Shown here piece after piece: positions 8,195 through 15,885 of a DNA stretch of 37,392 nucleotides (position 1 is its first letter; every line of letters begins with the position of its first letter). This DNA comes from Paenibacillus xylaniclasticus (GTDB lineage: Bacteria; Bacillota; Bacilli; Paenibacillales; Paenibacillaceae), in assembly GCF_004001065.1 (NCBI RefSeq), contig NZ_BIML01000039.1, positions 1 to 37,392 on the forward strand, written 5' to 3'. The translations under genes were made by a program, and so were the position numbers. Below the pieces are notes generated by a model. The model was not told where the DNA came from and ran no database searches. It worked only from the letters and a program-made list of their open reading frames with translations.

Positions 8195-8695
8195 TCATTC
8201 CGCTGTATGAACAGAGCGCCGGCTTACCGGCGCCCTGACATCGCAATTACATATTTTCGTTGAATAAAGTTGAATGAATGAATGCAATTCTTCTGCTGTG
8301 TCCGTAGTACCTGAACCAATGACTTGGTTAGAGCTATTAAGTACATAAACGTATGGAGTAGCAGGGATGTGGTATACATCTTTATAGTCATCACTATCGA
8401 TTTGTATAACCGGGAAAGAAAATTTAAAGTATTCTATGATTCCTTCGTTCTCTGCCGAAGAACCATTCGTAAACAAATAAAAGTTTCCTGAGTAGGTTCC
8501 CATAACCTCGTTTAATTGTCCTAGCAAATCAATACATATCGGACAAGTGAACGATATAAACAAACAAATTGAACCGTGCCCCGTCAATTTATTCTCTAGT
8601 GGATAAGGAAAGACCTCTCCACTCTTTATGGGAACCACCTTCTTGATCTCCCTTCTCTTCTTACCAAAAAGCTCAACAAAGTCAATTCGGCTCAT
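8195..8695 (-). CDS. Thioredoxin-like protein with CPIC motif (cluster 2)
   Basis: A 166-aa thioredoxin-fold protein. The redox motif is SFTCPICIDLL (Cys 51 and 54), and the cis-proline loop is IPATPYVYVLN about 70 residues later. Unlike secreted TlpA/MauD proteins it has no signal peptide or membrane helix, so its location is unclear. The start is ATG with AAGGGG 9 nt upstream. It follows the SBP at 8710 by 14 bp in the same transcript. The last ~20 codons contain a GC-rich 9-bp hairpin that looks foreign to this AT-rich gene, and they may be a late addition to the reading frame. It is one of three distantly related thiol-redox proteins in the two peptide clusters. I infer a role in handling the cysteines of the small peptide. 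Confidence 0.8.
   Translation of the reverse strand: MSRIDFVELFGKKRREIKKVVPIKSGEVFPYPLENKLTGHGSICLFISFTCPICIDLLGQLNEVMGTYSGNFYLFTNGSSAENEGIIEYFKFSFPVIQIDSDDYKDVYHIPATPYVYVLNSSNQVIGSGTTDTAEELHSFIQLYSTKICNCDVRAPVSRRSVHTAE
8214..8235 (-). other. GC-rich hairpin inside the 3' end of the CPIC gene
   Basis: On the minus strand this is a 9-bp stem (one G:U) closed by a TAAG loop. It lies within the last codons of the thioredoxin-like gene in otherwise AT-rich DNA. No T-tract follows, so it is not a classical terminator. Confidence 0.5.
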
Positions 8696-8709
8696 TTTAT
8701 CAATCCCCT

Positions 8710-10038
8710 TTATGATTTAGTCCGCTTCCATTCAGGAGCCAATTTATTTTCGATTTCAATTAACGCTTGATTTACCGTCTGTTCCCCTGCAAGTATCAAC
8801 TTGATCTCTTGCTCTTGTATCTCACGGTATGCCCTCGAAAATTCTACCGGAACTTCCCACCAGTCAAACTTCACCGGTTCTTTTCTATAAAATGCAGATA
8901 AATCCATGCCAAGTTTATCCTCCAACAATTTCACATTGAGTGGAATCGCTATCGTTCCCTTAAATCCTTGTAAGTTCATATAATAAATTGCGGCTTCATC
9001 ACTTGTTAATGCTTGAATAACTTGTCTTGCTTCTTCTTTATGAGCGGACAATTTGTTGATCATATAGATCATTCCCGGAACAATGTCGCTATTATATCTG
9101 CCTGGCGAATCAGTTATCCCCCACTTAAATGAACTATTGTCCTGCAACTCTTCCAAGAGATCATTCCTGCCTATAATCATTGCTGCATTTCCTTGTATAA
9201 AATCAGAATAGTACTCCTGTATAGTCGTTCCTTTAATTTCTTCTATTCCATTTTCCTGTACTGCAGTGTTACTTATTGCTCCTGCCTGATACGCTTCAAT
9301 AATGGACGTCCAGATTTGGCTCCATTCTTTAGTGTTAATTGTCAGCATATCTGAAGATTGATTCACAAGGTTTAACTGCTCTGTGATACCTGCTTGATTA
9401 ATTAGTGACGCTATTTTCTTCTCAGGCTTTTGCTCGCCGGGACTATTGTAGCCAAAGAGCGGCTCGCCTCCCTCTCCTTTCTGCGGAAACTGCTGTGCAA
9501 GCTTTAACATATCTCCCCATGAGATACCTTCACGTGGATACTCCACATGATATTGATCAAACAATGATTTATTATAAAAAAGCGCTGAACTGCTGAAGCT
9601 TGACGACCATCCATACACTTGGTTATCTTCAGAATAACTTCTTAATTTTTGTATAAATTTACTTTGAGCTTTTTTTTCATCAATGAGCATATCTAAAGAA
9701 TCTACCATGCCTGACTTAACAATATCTGGATATGTAAAATTGGATGCTATCAATATATCTGGTTGCTCGGCGTTCATATAGCTAGTTATTTCATTAAGGT
9801 CAACTCCACCAAACGGTCCTAATTCCACCTCAAATTGAACATTAGGCAACTGTTTAGTAAGAAGCGGTTCATAGATATTGTCGTATTCGATTTGATCCAT
9901 CCCTGCAATTTTAATTGTAATAGGCTCTAAAGGCGTACTTTTATTCTGGCATCCAATGATCAATAGAATAACTGGCACTAAGAGACTCAACACCCTAAGT
10001 AATGATATGCGACTTCGAACTTTATTTTTGTAGTGCAA
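8710..10038 (-). CDS. Extracellular solute-binding lipoprotein (family 1), cluster 2 proximal SBP
   Basis: A 442-aa SBP lipoprotein. The TTG start at 10038 is supported by AGGAGGGG 7 nt upstream and overlaps the end of the ABC transporter gene by 17 bp, so the two are translationally coupled. The signal peptide has the hydrophobic core VLSLLVPVILLIIGC with a lipobox-like IIGC. SBP features include QPDILIASNFTYPDIV, SWGDMLKLAQQFPQ and a C-terminal block FYRKEP...ILAGEQTVNQAL, which is shared with the remnant at 6421-6633. Coupling to an exporter-type ABC gene rather than MalFG-type permeases is unusual. I infer that it binds the exported product, its complex or a cognate ligand at the cell surface. 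Confidence 0.88.
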   Translation of the reverse strand: MHYKNKVRSRISLLRVLSLLVPVILLIIGCQNKSTPLEPITIKIAGMDQIEYDNIYEPLLTKQLPNVQFEVELGPFGGVDLNEITSYMNAEQPDILIASNFTYPDIVKSGMVDSLDMLIDEKKAQSKFIQKLRSYSEDNQVYGWSSSFSSSALFYNKSLFDQYHVEYPREGISWGDMLKLAQQFPQKGEGGEPLFGYNSPGEQKPEKKIASLINQAGITEQLNLVNQSSDMLTINTKEWSQIWTSIIEAYQAGAISNTAVQENGIEEIKGTTIQEYYSDFIQGNAAMIIGRNDLLEELQDNSSFKWGITDSPGRYNSDIVPGMIYMINKLSAHKEEARQVIQALTSDEAAIYYMNLQGFKGTIAIPLNVKLLEDKLGMDLSAFYRKEPVKFDWWEVPVEFSRAYREIQEQEIKLILAGEQTVNQALIEIENKLAPEWKRTKS

Positions 10039-11800
10039 GCGTAAGCCCCTCCTTATTTTGAGAACTCCACATTTTAAAATATTTACCCTTAGCGGAAATG
10101 AGCTTATTATGCCTTCCCTTCTCTATAATCTTGCCTTCATGCAGTACGTAAATTACATCCGCCTTCGCTGCAAGCTTTAGATTATGTGTAACGAGTAAGA
10201 CCGTTCGATTTGAGGACTCATGCTGTATTGCCTCAATAAAGTCCATTTCAGTCTCTGGATCCAACTCTGAAGTGGCTTCATCAAGTAGAAGAAAGGAGGA
10301 CTCTTTATACAGCGCCCGAGCAATTGCAACCCTTTGCCATTGCCCACCCGAAAACTGCTTGGAATTATGAAACATATGACCCAGTATTTGATCGAGGTTT
10401 TTTAGAATCACCTCCGTAAACAACATAGGATAATGCTCAATTAATTCGTTTATTCGTTCCTTATCTAGTGTATCCTCACTCCTCATCGCAATATTTTCAT
10501 TCATTTTAAATGGATATCTCATAAAGTCTTGCTGAATAATAGATAAATTCTCATAGAGTGAACACCGGTCTATATTAATGTTATCTATTCCATTAAAATA
10601 TAACTGTCCTTTTTCTATGTCATGCAGCCCGAATAGAATTTTTGCCAAAGTCGATTTTCCAGATCCGTTCTCACCTACGAATACGACAAACTGTCCTCGT
10701 GTGATTGTAATATCTACATTACAAATTACAGGTGTATTAGATTGCGGGTAACAGAAGCAAAGATTCTTGGCTTCAATATATTCAAGTGAATTTAGGTAGA
10801 AACGTTCACCTTCAATAGTTGAGGCAGATTGGTGCAAATATTTTTCTTCAAAAACTTTAAAATGGTTTACGAATAAATCATACGTTTTAAACATGTTTAA
10901 ACTTATCGCAAACGATTTAAATGAACCCTCCAATGATGCTACAACTGCAGTAATTGCAACATAATCCCCAATTGTTATCTCTTTAAGAACAACTTGCCTG
11001 ATGAAAATAATTTGAATAATTAAAAATCCAATAGGAGAGATGAATTCTTTCACCGTATTTAACCATGCGTCTCGTTTGATCATTTTTATACGATTCGTCA
11101 AATAATTCATAGAAGCATTCATCCATTTACTCATTAAAAAACCTCTGGCCATAAACACTAAAAGCTCCTTCTGTACCAAAGGATGCGTTAACAGCCCATA
11201 ACTTTCACTCTTTTCAATATCTAACTGACTATTATTTTGATAAAAGCGATCCTCTCTCGTGGTTAATTGACGATTATAGAGATAGTGCGGTATAGCAAAA
11301 ATCGCTATTATAAAGACCGCAACCCAACTGTAATGAACAACTAGCCAAAAATATAATACAATCAATACCAATTGATTTGCCATGCTAATCATCGAACTAA
11401 CTATGCTTGAAGTCTTCATTACAGACTGCCTCAAAACCTTTAAATCATTGATGTAAGCCGGTGACTCAATTAATGTAATAGTTGTAAACTGCTTGGTTAA
11501 ATCCAAAATATATTGCTCCAATTTATTGTTGATTTTCATTGTTAATATTTCCATTATTACTCGCTGTAACTGTGACACTATTCCCCCTGCAACCGTCAGA
11601 ACAAATAAACTGACGGCTACAAGAATCACACGCTCATACGGTCCTTTTGTCACTAAGTCAAAAAAAGTTTTAGTCTGATTAAAATTCATCCAATTGATAA
11701 TGGGACTAATTAGAAGAACCAATACAACTCCTAATAATAGTAAGTAGGATTGATCAAGTAACAATCTGACCCATCTTATTATGCTCATTATAGTCCTCAT
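10022..11800 (-). CDS. ABC transporter, fused membrane and ATPase domains (exporter type), cluster 2
   Basis: A 592-aa half-transporter with about six membrane helices in residues ~10-320 and an ATPase domain after it. Walker A is GENGSGKSTLAKILFG at about residue 375. The signature is FSGGQWQRVAIARAL, Walker B is SSFLLLDEATSELD, and the H-loop is VLLVTHNL. There is no N-terminal C39 peptidase domain, so it would not process a double-glycine leader; this fits the lack of a leader in the 71-aa product. The ATG at 11800 overlaps the thioredoxin stop as ATGA. An alternative ATG at 11788 has GAGG 6 nt upstream. Codon use is strongly AT-biased. Presumed cargo: the 71-aa Cys-rich protein (inference from order). 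Confidence 0.92.
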   Translation of the reverse strand: MRTIMSIIRWVRLLLDQSYLLLLGVVLVLLISPIINWMNFNQTKTFFDLVTKGPYERVILVAVSLFVLTVAGGIVSQLQRVIMEILTMKINNKLEQYILDLTKQFTTITLIESPAYINDLKVLRQSVMKTSSIVSSMISMANQLVLIVLYFWLVVHYSWVAVFIIAIFAIPHYLYNRQLTTREDRFYQNNSQLDIEKSESYGLLTHPLVQKELLVFMARGFLMSKWMNASMNYLTNRIKMIKRDAWLNTVKEFISPIGFLIIQIIFIRQVVLKEITIGDYVAITAVVASLEGSFKSFAISLNMFKTYDLFVNHFKVFEEKYLHQSASTIEGERFYLNSLEYIEAKNLCFCYPQSNTPVICNVDITITRGQFVVFVGENGSGKSTLAKILFGLHDIEKGQLYFNGIDNINIDRCSLYENLSIIQQDFMRYPFKMNENIAMRSEDTLDKERINELIEHYPMLFTEVILKNLDQILGHMFHNSKQFSGGQWQRVAIARALYKESSFLLLDEATSELDPETEMDFIEAIQHESSNRTVLLVTHNLKLAAKADVIYVLHEGKIIEKGRHNKLISAKGKYFKMWSSQNKEGLTLALQK

Positions 11801-12246
11801 AATATTGACATTTGAACAGATTGTGCCATATCTGAATATGTTCTGTAAGGGTTACTAAGTCGAATAACCTTATCAACCCCGACATAGAAAAACCATGGAA
11901 CACCAGGGGCTTTCAGTTCTCTAAGTATTGTCTGTTCTCTGTTCCGGATGATTTTAAATTTTTTTCCCAGCGTTTCATTTATGATGTCGTACTCATCATC
12001 GTCGCAAGCTAACAGAATGAGAGAATCAATATAATTAATAAGTTCAGCATCGGCCAGGTCATTGAGCGCTGGTAGACAAGAACTACATGAAGTTGAAATA
12101 ACGAAGATCATTAATCCCTGATCCCCAATGTAATCATGAAGATAACTCCCATGTGATACTTCCATATTGTTAATAACATTCCCGATTCCTGTACTTCTAA
12201 TTTTCCTTAGAAAAAGATCGCGTGGATTCAAAGCAGATGTCTCCAA
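11797..12246 (-). CDS. Thioredoxin-like protein with CSSC motif (cluster 2)
   Basis: A thioredoxin-fold protein of 149 aa from the TTG at 12246. AGAGGGG lies 8 nt before that codon, whereas the upstream GTG at 12255 lies almost on the ribosome binding site. The motif FVISTSCSSCLPALNDL gives the redox pair CSSC at about residues 54-57. APGVPWFFYVG supplies the cis-proline loop. No signal peptide or membrane helix is visible. It sits between the peptide gene with its hairpin and the ABC transporter, whose start overlaps its stop. It is related by eye to the CPIC and CSTC proteins of the two clusters. The proposed job is thiol-disulfide exchange on the small Cys-rich product. Confidence 0.8.
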   Translation of the reverse strand: METSALNPRDLFLRKIRSTGIGNVINNMEVSHGSYLHDYIGDQGLMIFVISTSCSSCLPALNDLADAELINYIDSLILLACDDDEYDIINETLGKKFKIIRNREQTILRELKAPGVPWFFYVGVDKVIRLSNPYRTYSDMAQSVQMSIL

Positions 12247-12271
12247 TTTTCTCACCCCTCTTAAACATTAA

Positions 12272-12299
12272 GCAGATAGTCCGATTCCGGACTATCTGC
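12272..12299 (-). terminator. Hairpin after the 71-aa peptide gene (attenuator/processing stem)
   Basis: Perfect 12-bp stem GCAGATAGTCCG / CGGACTATCTGC with a 4-nt loop, between the peptide stop and the downstream thioredoxin gene. On the minus strand it is followed only by TTAATGTTTAAG, so termination is probably partial. This would make the peptide message more abundant than the downstream genes. Cluster 1 has a hairpin in the same place. Confidence 0.65.
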
Positions 12300-12322
12300 C
12301 GAATAAACTATAAACCTGTTAA

Positions 12323-12538
12323 TTAACAATATCCTCCGGTTGTTCCGTTAGATTGACAACAGCCTCTATCCTGATAATCATAAACAGTTTTGAACTCACC
12401 TGTAGTCGGTTTAATACAATCATACTTAAAATACTTGACCTTTTCCTTATACTCTAACGATGTTACACTGCAGTATTCATGGGAGCAAAAGCAGTCGCTA
12501 TCAATCTTGATTTGAACCATATCACTCGGGCAAGGCAT
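12323..12538 (-). CDS. 71-aa Cys-rich small protein (cluster 2 product)
   Basis: A 71-aa protein with eight cysteines (positions 3, 16, 18, 23, 41, 60, 61, 71), the last being the C-terminal residue. No signal peptide, leader or Gly-Gly site is visible. The start is ATG with AAGGAGGA 7 nt upstream. The first half has DCFCSHEYCS; the second has YDCIKPTTGEF, DYQDRGCC and ends GGYC. The spacing C-x2-P-T-x-G...Y-x-D-x-C-C-x(6-8)-G-x-C recalls, from memory, the methylamine dehydrogenase light chain. There is no Trp, so it cannot form that enzyme's TTQ cofactor. It is the first gene of cluster 2, followed by a hairpin and the thioredoxin, ABC and SBP genes. The function is unknown; a disulfide-rich secreted product is inferred. 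Confidence 0.8.
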   Translation of the reverse strand: MPCPSDMVQIKIDSDCFCSHEYCSVTSLEYKEKVKYFKYDCIKPTTGEFKTVYDYQDRGCCQSNGTTGGYC

Positions 12539-12752
12539 AATTATTCCTCCTTAACTAATTTTAGTGTTTTTTACAAATTTATTTTACAACAACTTTTTAA
12601 AATAAATCTATCACCCATATGAGGTATTTATTGGCGGAAATAGTTTCTATATAAAGCCTACTATAAGAATAATCCCGCGAACAGCGATATTTGGCGCATA
12701 TCCTGCCTCTCTATCTTTCAGTGCATCTTCTTAATCAATAGCGTAGGCAAGT

Positions 12753-14243
12753 CTATGTTCCTTCATCCCTGAATACCGTCAGCACAATCCGACTTTCTTC
12801 CCACACAGGCTCAACGGCTTGACCATACATTCGAGTCAGGACATCGCGCAGACGCACATAGACTTTGCCTTGGACATTGAAGCTGTCGCCATTATCCACG
12901 GTCACGACAACTCTCGCGCCATCGGGCATGTCGGCAACCGCCCGGCGCTCCTCAGCACTCCAGCGAACGGTTCCGCCAAGCCCTTCTGCCAGCTCCCGAA
13001 GCGGCACATGCCAATCTTCTCCAACGGTCGAATATGCGCCCGGCTCGAAAATAACGGTACGATTGCGGTTATTTACGACGAGCTCCGCTTCTTCAGCCGC
13101 TGCCCCTGCAGTGTTGCGACCTAGTCCGCCTGACCATATGAACGATCCCGCTCCTGCGTCAAGCCCCTTGCGAACCACCGCTTGCTCCGACGCCGTTGCC
13201 TTCGGCCGGCTCCATTTCAGCTTGTCCGCTACGCGGAACGTTACCGGCTCTACGAATTCCGTTAACGGCGCGAACGTATACCCTAGCCCCTTATAGTAGC
13301 CAATAATGTCGGGCAGCGCCTTAACCGACTCCGCATGGCTCGCACTGTCATGAAGCAGTACGATCGTCTCCGGATACCGCTTCGAGCTTCGAACATTGTT
13401 TATAATTTCAGCTGCGGGTACGCCGATGCGTACCGAATCGCCGCTGTCTACGTTCCAATCGAACATCGTATAGCCAGCCTGCTCCATCGCGTCGAAATAC
13501 GACTGGTCGAAATTGCCGAACGTCCCTCCCGGCGCCCGAACCAGCCTTGTCCTAATGCCGGCCGCCGCTTGCAGCTCCTGCTCCGTGCGTACAATTTGAT
13601 CCGCGAACTGTCCAAAACCGCTGTACAGCTCCTTATATTCGTGATTGTATGAATGATTACCGACCGTATGACCTTCCGCAACGATCCTTTTAAGCAGGTC
13701 GGGATGCTGCTTCACTTGCTCACCGAGCACGAAGAACGTCGCCTGAATTCCTTCCTTCTTCAATAGATCAAGCACCTGCGGCGTCAGCTTGCTCGGCCCA
13801 TCGTCAAAGGTCAAATAAACGATTTTCTTTTCTTGTTCCTTATCAATCATGTCATAGGTTCTGCCGCTTTCGGCTAATGCCATTCCAGCGGCTCCCCTCA
13901 CCACCGTAATGATTCCTCCGGGCAGCCTGCCGCTCTCGTGTACTTGTCCGGCTGAATTGTCGGCCGCTGTCGTCTCCTCTGCTAATCCTGCTTCATGATT
14001 CGCCGTCGTCACGCGTGTCGAATGGCCGCCGGTGCCCGGCTGTCCGTTCAGCCGCTCTGTCGAATCAGCAGCGGCTGTCTGGCCTAGCTGCGGAGCAAGC
14101 CGTACTTGCTCGTTCCAGCCTGCCTCACCTACCGCCGCTCCTTGCTCAACAAACCATCCGCTCAATGCTGCCGCGCTAACCGCAATGATGACGGCATACA
14201 CAGCTCTCACGATTCGACGACGAAACATATCCATCCACCCCAC
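12753..14243 (-). CDS. Polysaccharide deacetylase with C-terminal copper-amine-oxidase-like domain
   Basis: A 496-aa exported protein of the NodB/CE4 family. It has an N-terminal membrane segment (AVYAVIIAVSAAALSGW), then a low-complexity linker to about residue 140. The NodB domain follows, with the metal and catalytic motifs YLTFDDGPSKLT, HTVGNHSYNHEY, RAPGGTFG and VLLHDSASH, all intact. After about residue 400 a copper-amine-oxidase N-terminal-like fold, common in Paenibacillus wall proteins, is suggested by VPLRELAEGLGGTVRWS and VYVRLRDVL. The start is uncertain: GTG 14243, ATG 14234 or ATG 14228 (GGGTGG lies just upstream of the last). It sits between the two peptide clusters and appears unrelated to them. 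The expected role is removal of N-acetyl groups from cell wall polymers. Confidence 0.9.
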   Translation of the reverse strand: MGWMDMFRRRIVRAVYAVIIAVSAAALSGWFVEQGAAVGEAGWNEQVRLAPQLGQTAAADSTERLNGQPGTGGHSTRVTTANHEAGLAEETTAADNSAGQVHESGRLPGGIITVVRGAAGMALAESGRTYDMIDKEQEKKIVYLTFDDGPSKLTPQVLDLLKKEGIQATFFVLGEQVKQHPDLLKRIVAEGHTVGNHSYNHEYKELYSGFGQFADQIVRTEQELQAAAGIRTRLVRAPGGTFGNFDQSYFDAMEQAGYTMFDWNVDSGDSVRIGVPAAEIINNVRSSKRYPETIVLLHDSASHAESVKALPDIIGYYKGLGYTFAPLTEFVEPVTFRVADKLKWSRPKATASEQAVVRKGLDAGAGSFIWSGGLGRNTAGAAAEEAELVVNNRNRTVIFEPGAYSTVGEDWHVPLRELAEGLGGTVRWSAEERRAVADMPDGARVVVTVDNGDSFNVQGKVYVRLRDVLTRMYGQAVEPVWEESRIVLTVFRDEGT

Positions 14244-14278
14244 TCAACAATTTCAGCCCTATCCGGACTGGTTGATAG

Positions 14279-14284
14279 ATTATA
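14279..14284 (-). promoter_or_regulatory. Candidate -10 box of the deacetylase gene
   Basis: TATAAT on the minus strand about 35-50 bp before the deacetylase starts. No good -35 is seen at 17 bp, so support is limited. Confidence 0.35.
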
Positions 14285-14334
14285 TGAGATGGGAATCTAG
14301 CAAATGACTGTTTCTAAAGTCTTACTCTATGATT

Positions 14335-14418
14335 TTAATCCTTCGCCGTCTCTAGCAGCGCCGCCGCCCGCTGCTGTGTCGCCTCAAGCGATTCGTCAAT
14401 GATTGCCTCGCCCTTGAG
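14335..14418 (-). pseudogene. C-terminal remnant of a second solute-binding protein
   Basis: The minus frame ending at TAA 14335 reads LKGEAIIDESLEATQQ, then RAAALLETAKD and stop. This matches the C-terminal helix of the SBP family: the 6648 gene has LTGEATIEEALAQTQQQ, then AESVLRSAK. Only about 27 codons survive, and the 5' codons lie in the terminator stem of the preceding SBP. It is the cluster 1 counterpart of the remnant at 6421-6633, and too short to be a gene. Confidence 0.6.
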
Positions 14419-14454
14419 ATAAATAGGACGCCAGATTTCCGGCGTCCTATTTAT
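14416..14454 (-). terminator. Terminator of the cluster 1 operon
   Basis: Perfect 14-bp stem ATAAATAGGACGCC / GGCGTCCTATTTAT with an 8-nt loop, directly after the stop of the last intact SBP. The T-rich end of the stem takes the place of a long T-tract. Confidence 0.75.
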
Positions 14455-14456
14455 TA

Positions 14457-15782
14457 TTAGCTTTGTCCTAGCAGCTGCTGCCCCTCTACCTGGAGCTGCG
14501 CTACCACCTCATTGACGGTTAATTTATCCTCTGCAACCTGTTGAAGCTTCTCAATCAGCTTCAGCTCGAACGCTTGCGCAAAGCCAAGCGGAAGCGGACT
14601 CTCTGTGCGCGGACGCATATCTTCCATCCCTTTGTAGAACACTTCAATTCCTTTGTTCGTAACGTCCTGTTGTTCTACCGATCGGCTAAGCAAGGAGCCG
14701 TTCCAGGTCATCCCTTTCTGCTTGGCCCAGTCCTTACCTGCAGCGTATTTGATCAGTTCCCAGGCCGCCCGCATTTGTTTGCTGCCTGCAGCAACCGATA
14801 GAATGCGGTCAGGCTGAATCGGAGAAATGGCATTCGCATTATCACCGCTCGGCAGCGGAGCAAGCTTCGTGACGAACTTACTGCCCCGCATCGTAGTCCA
14901 CTCCTCAATGCCCGAATACTTATGATCCCGAATGATCATTGCCGCTTGACCTTGCATAAATGAGCTTTCCTCGTATTGCTTCTGCGAATCGGACGAGATA
15001 GGCTTTGGCATCGGGATTGCCTCGCTTCGAATGGCATCTGTCATCATTTTAACTACAGACCGCCACTTATCCGTATCGAGCGTCATTTTGCGCGCCTTCA
15101 CATTGGCAAGCTGAATGCCATACGACCATCCAATCGTCTGCAGCAGTGAGGTCCAGGATTCGTCCGGGGCCAGCCCATAGATCGCCTCCTCCCCTTGCTT
15201 ATGATTCGCGAACCGGTTAGCCAGCTGCATGACGCTTTCCCAGCTCATGACTCCCTCCGGCATATCAATACCTTGTTCTTCGAATAGCGTCGCATTATAG
15301 TGAATCGCAAGCGACTTATACGTTGGCGCCAAACCATAGAGTGCACCATCAGACTTCTCTTTCAATGAACGTATAACACCCGGTAACATGCTTTCTATGT
15401 CCAAGCTTTCCTTCAGTATAATGCCATCCAAAGACTCAACAAATCCGCCAAGAGCCAGTTCACCATATTGATCAAGGTCATCGATTACGACTACATCCGG
15501 TTGATATTCCGGTATAATTTCGGCCAAGCTTTTGTCCTTTAGCTCATTAAATAGAAAGGTAACATTCGGATGCAGTGCTTGAAACTGATTCCCATATAAG
15601 AGCATGAAGGATTGTCTATCGATTCCCGCCACCTTAAGATTAATCTTCTTCTTCGGCATCTTCGCTTCAAAGCCTGCTTCATCCGATTTCTCTCCTGAGC
15701 AAGCGGTCAAAATCACTGCTGCCAGAATGATACAACTCGTCGCTATTATCGTTTGTCTGAACCAGCGTGCAGCTCTGCCCAA
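14457..15782 (-). CDS. Extracellular solute-binding lipoprotein (family 1), cluster 1 distal SBP
   Basis: A 441-aa SBP lipoprotein. The TTG start at 15782 is chosen because AGGAGG lies 9 nt upstream; the frame continues upstream only through that ribosome binding site. The signal peptide has the core IIATSCIILAAVILTAC with lipobox LTAC. SBP features include PEYQPDVVVIDDLDQYGEL, SWESVMQLANRFANH, GQAAMIIRDH and the C-terminal LTVNEVVAQLQVEGQQLL. It follows the other cluster 1 SBP by about 100 bp and ends at a strong terminator. No permease genes accompany it. The ligand is unknown. Confidence 0.87.
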   Translation of the reverse strand: MGRAARWFRQTIIATSCIILAAVILTACSGEKSDEAGFEAKMPKKKINLKVAGIDRQSFMLLYGNQFQALHPNVTFLFNELKDKSLAEIIPEYQPDVVVIDDLDQYGELALGGFVESLDGIILKESLDIESMLPGVIRSLKEKSDGALYGLAPTYKSLAIHYNATLFEEQGIDMPEGVMSWESVMQLANRFANHKQGEEAIYGLAPDESWTSLLQTIGWSYGIQLANVKARKMTLDTDKWRSVVKMMTDAIRSEAIPMPKPISSDSQKQYEESSFMQGQAAMIIRDHKYSGIEEWTTMRGSKFVTKLAPLPSGDNANAISPIQPDRILSVAAGSKQMRAAWELIKYAAGKDWAKQKGMTWNGSLLSRSVEQQDVTNKGIEVFYKGMEDMRPRTESPLPLGFAQAFELKLIEKLQQVAEDKLTVNEVVAQLQVEGQQLLGQS

Positions 15783-15885
15783 TTCGCGCTTCCTCCTTCT
15801 TGCCAATCATCCGCCATAGAAAATTCCATTCCTATTCAACTAAATGGATTGATCAATAGCAGCCGTGCTCGTTTCATTAGAACGG

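Noticed and set aside
12323-12538. Reading the 71-aa product as a lanthipeptide or radical-SAM-modified precursor
   Set aside because: No LanM/LanB, radical-SAM or peptidase gene is nearby, no leader or Gly-Gly site is seen, and the ABC protein lacks a C39 peptidase domain.
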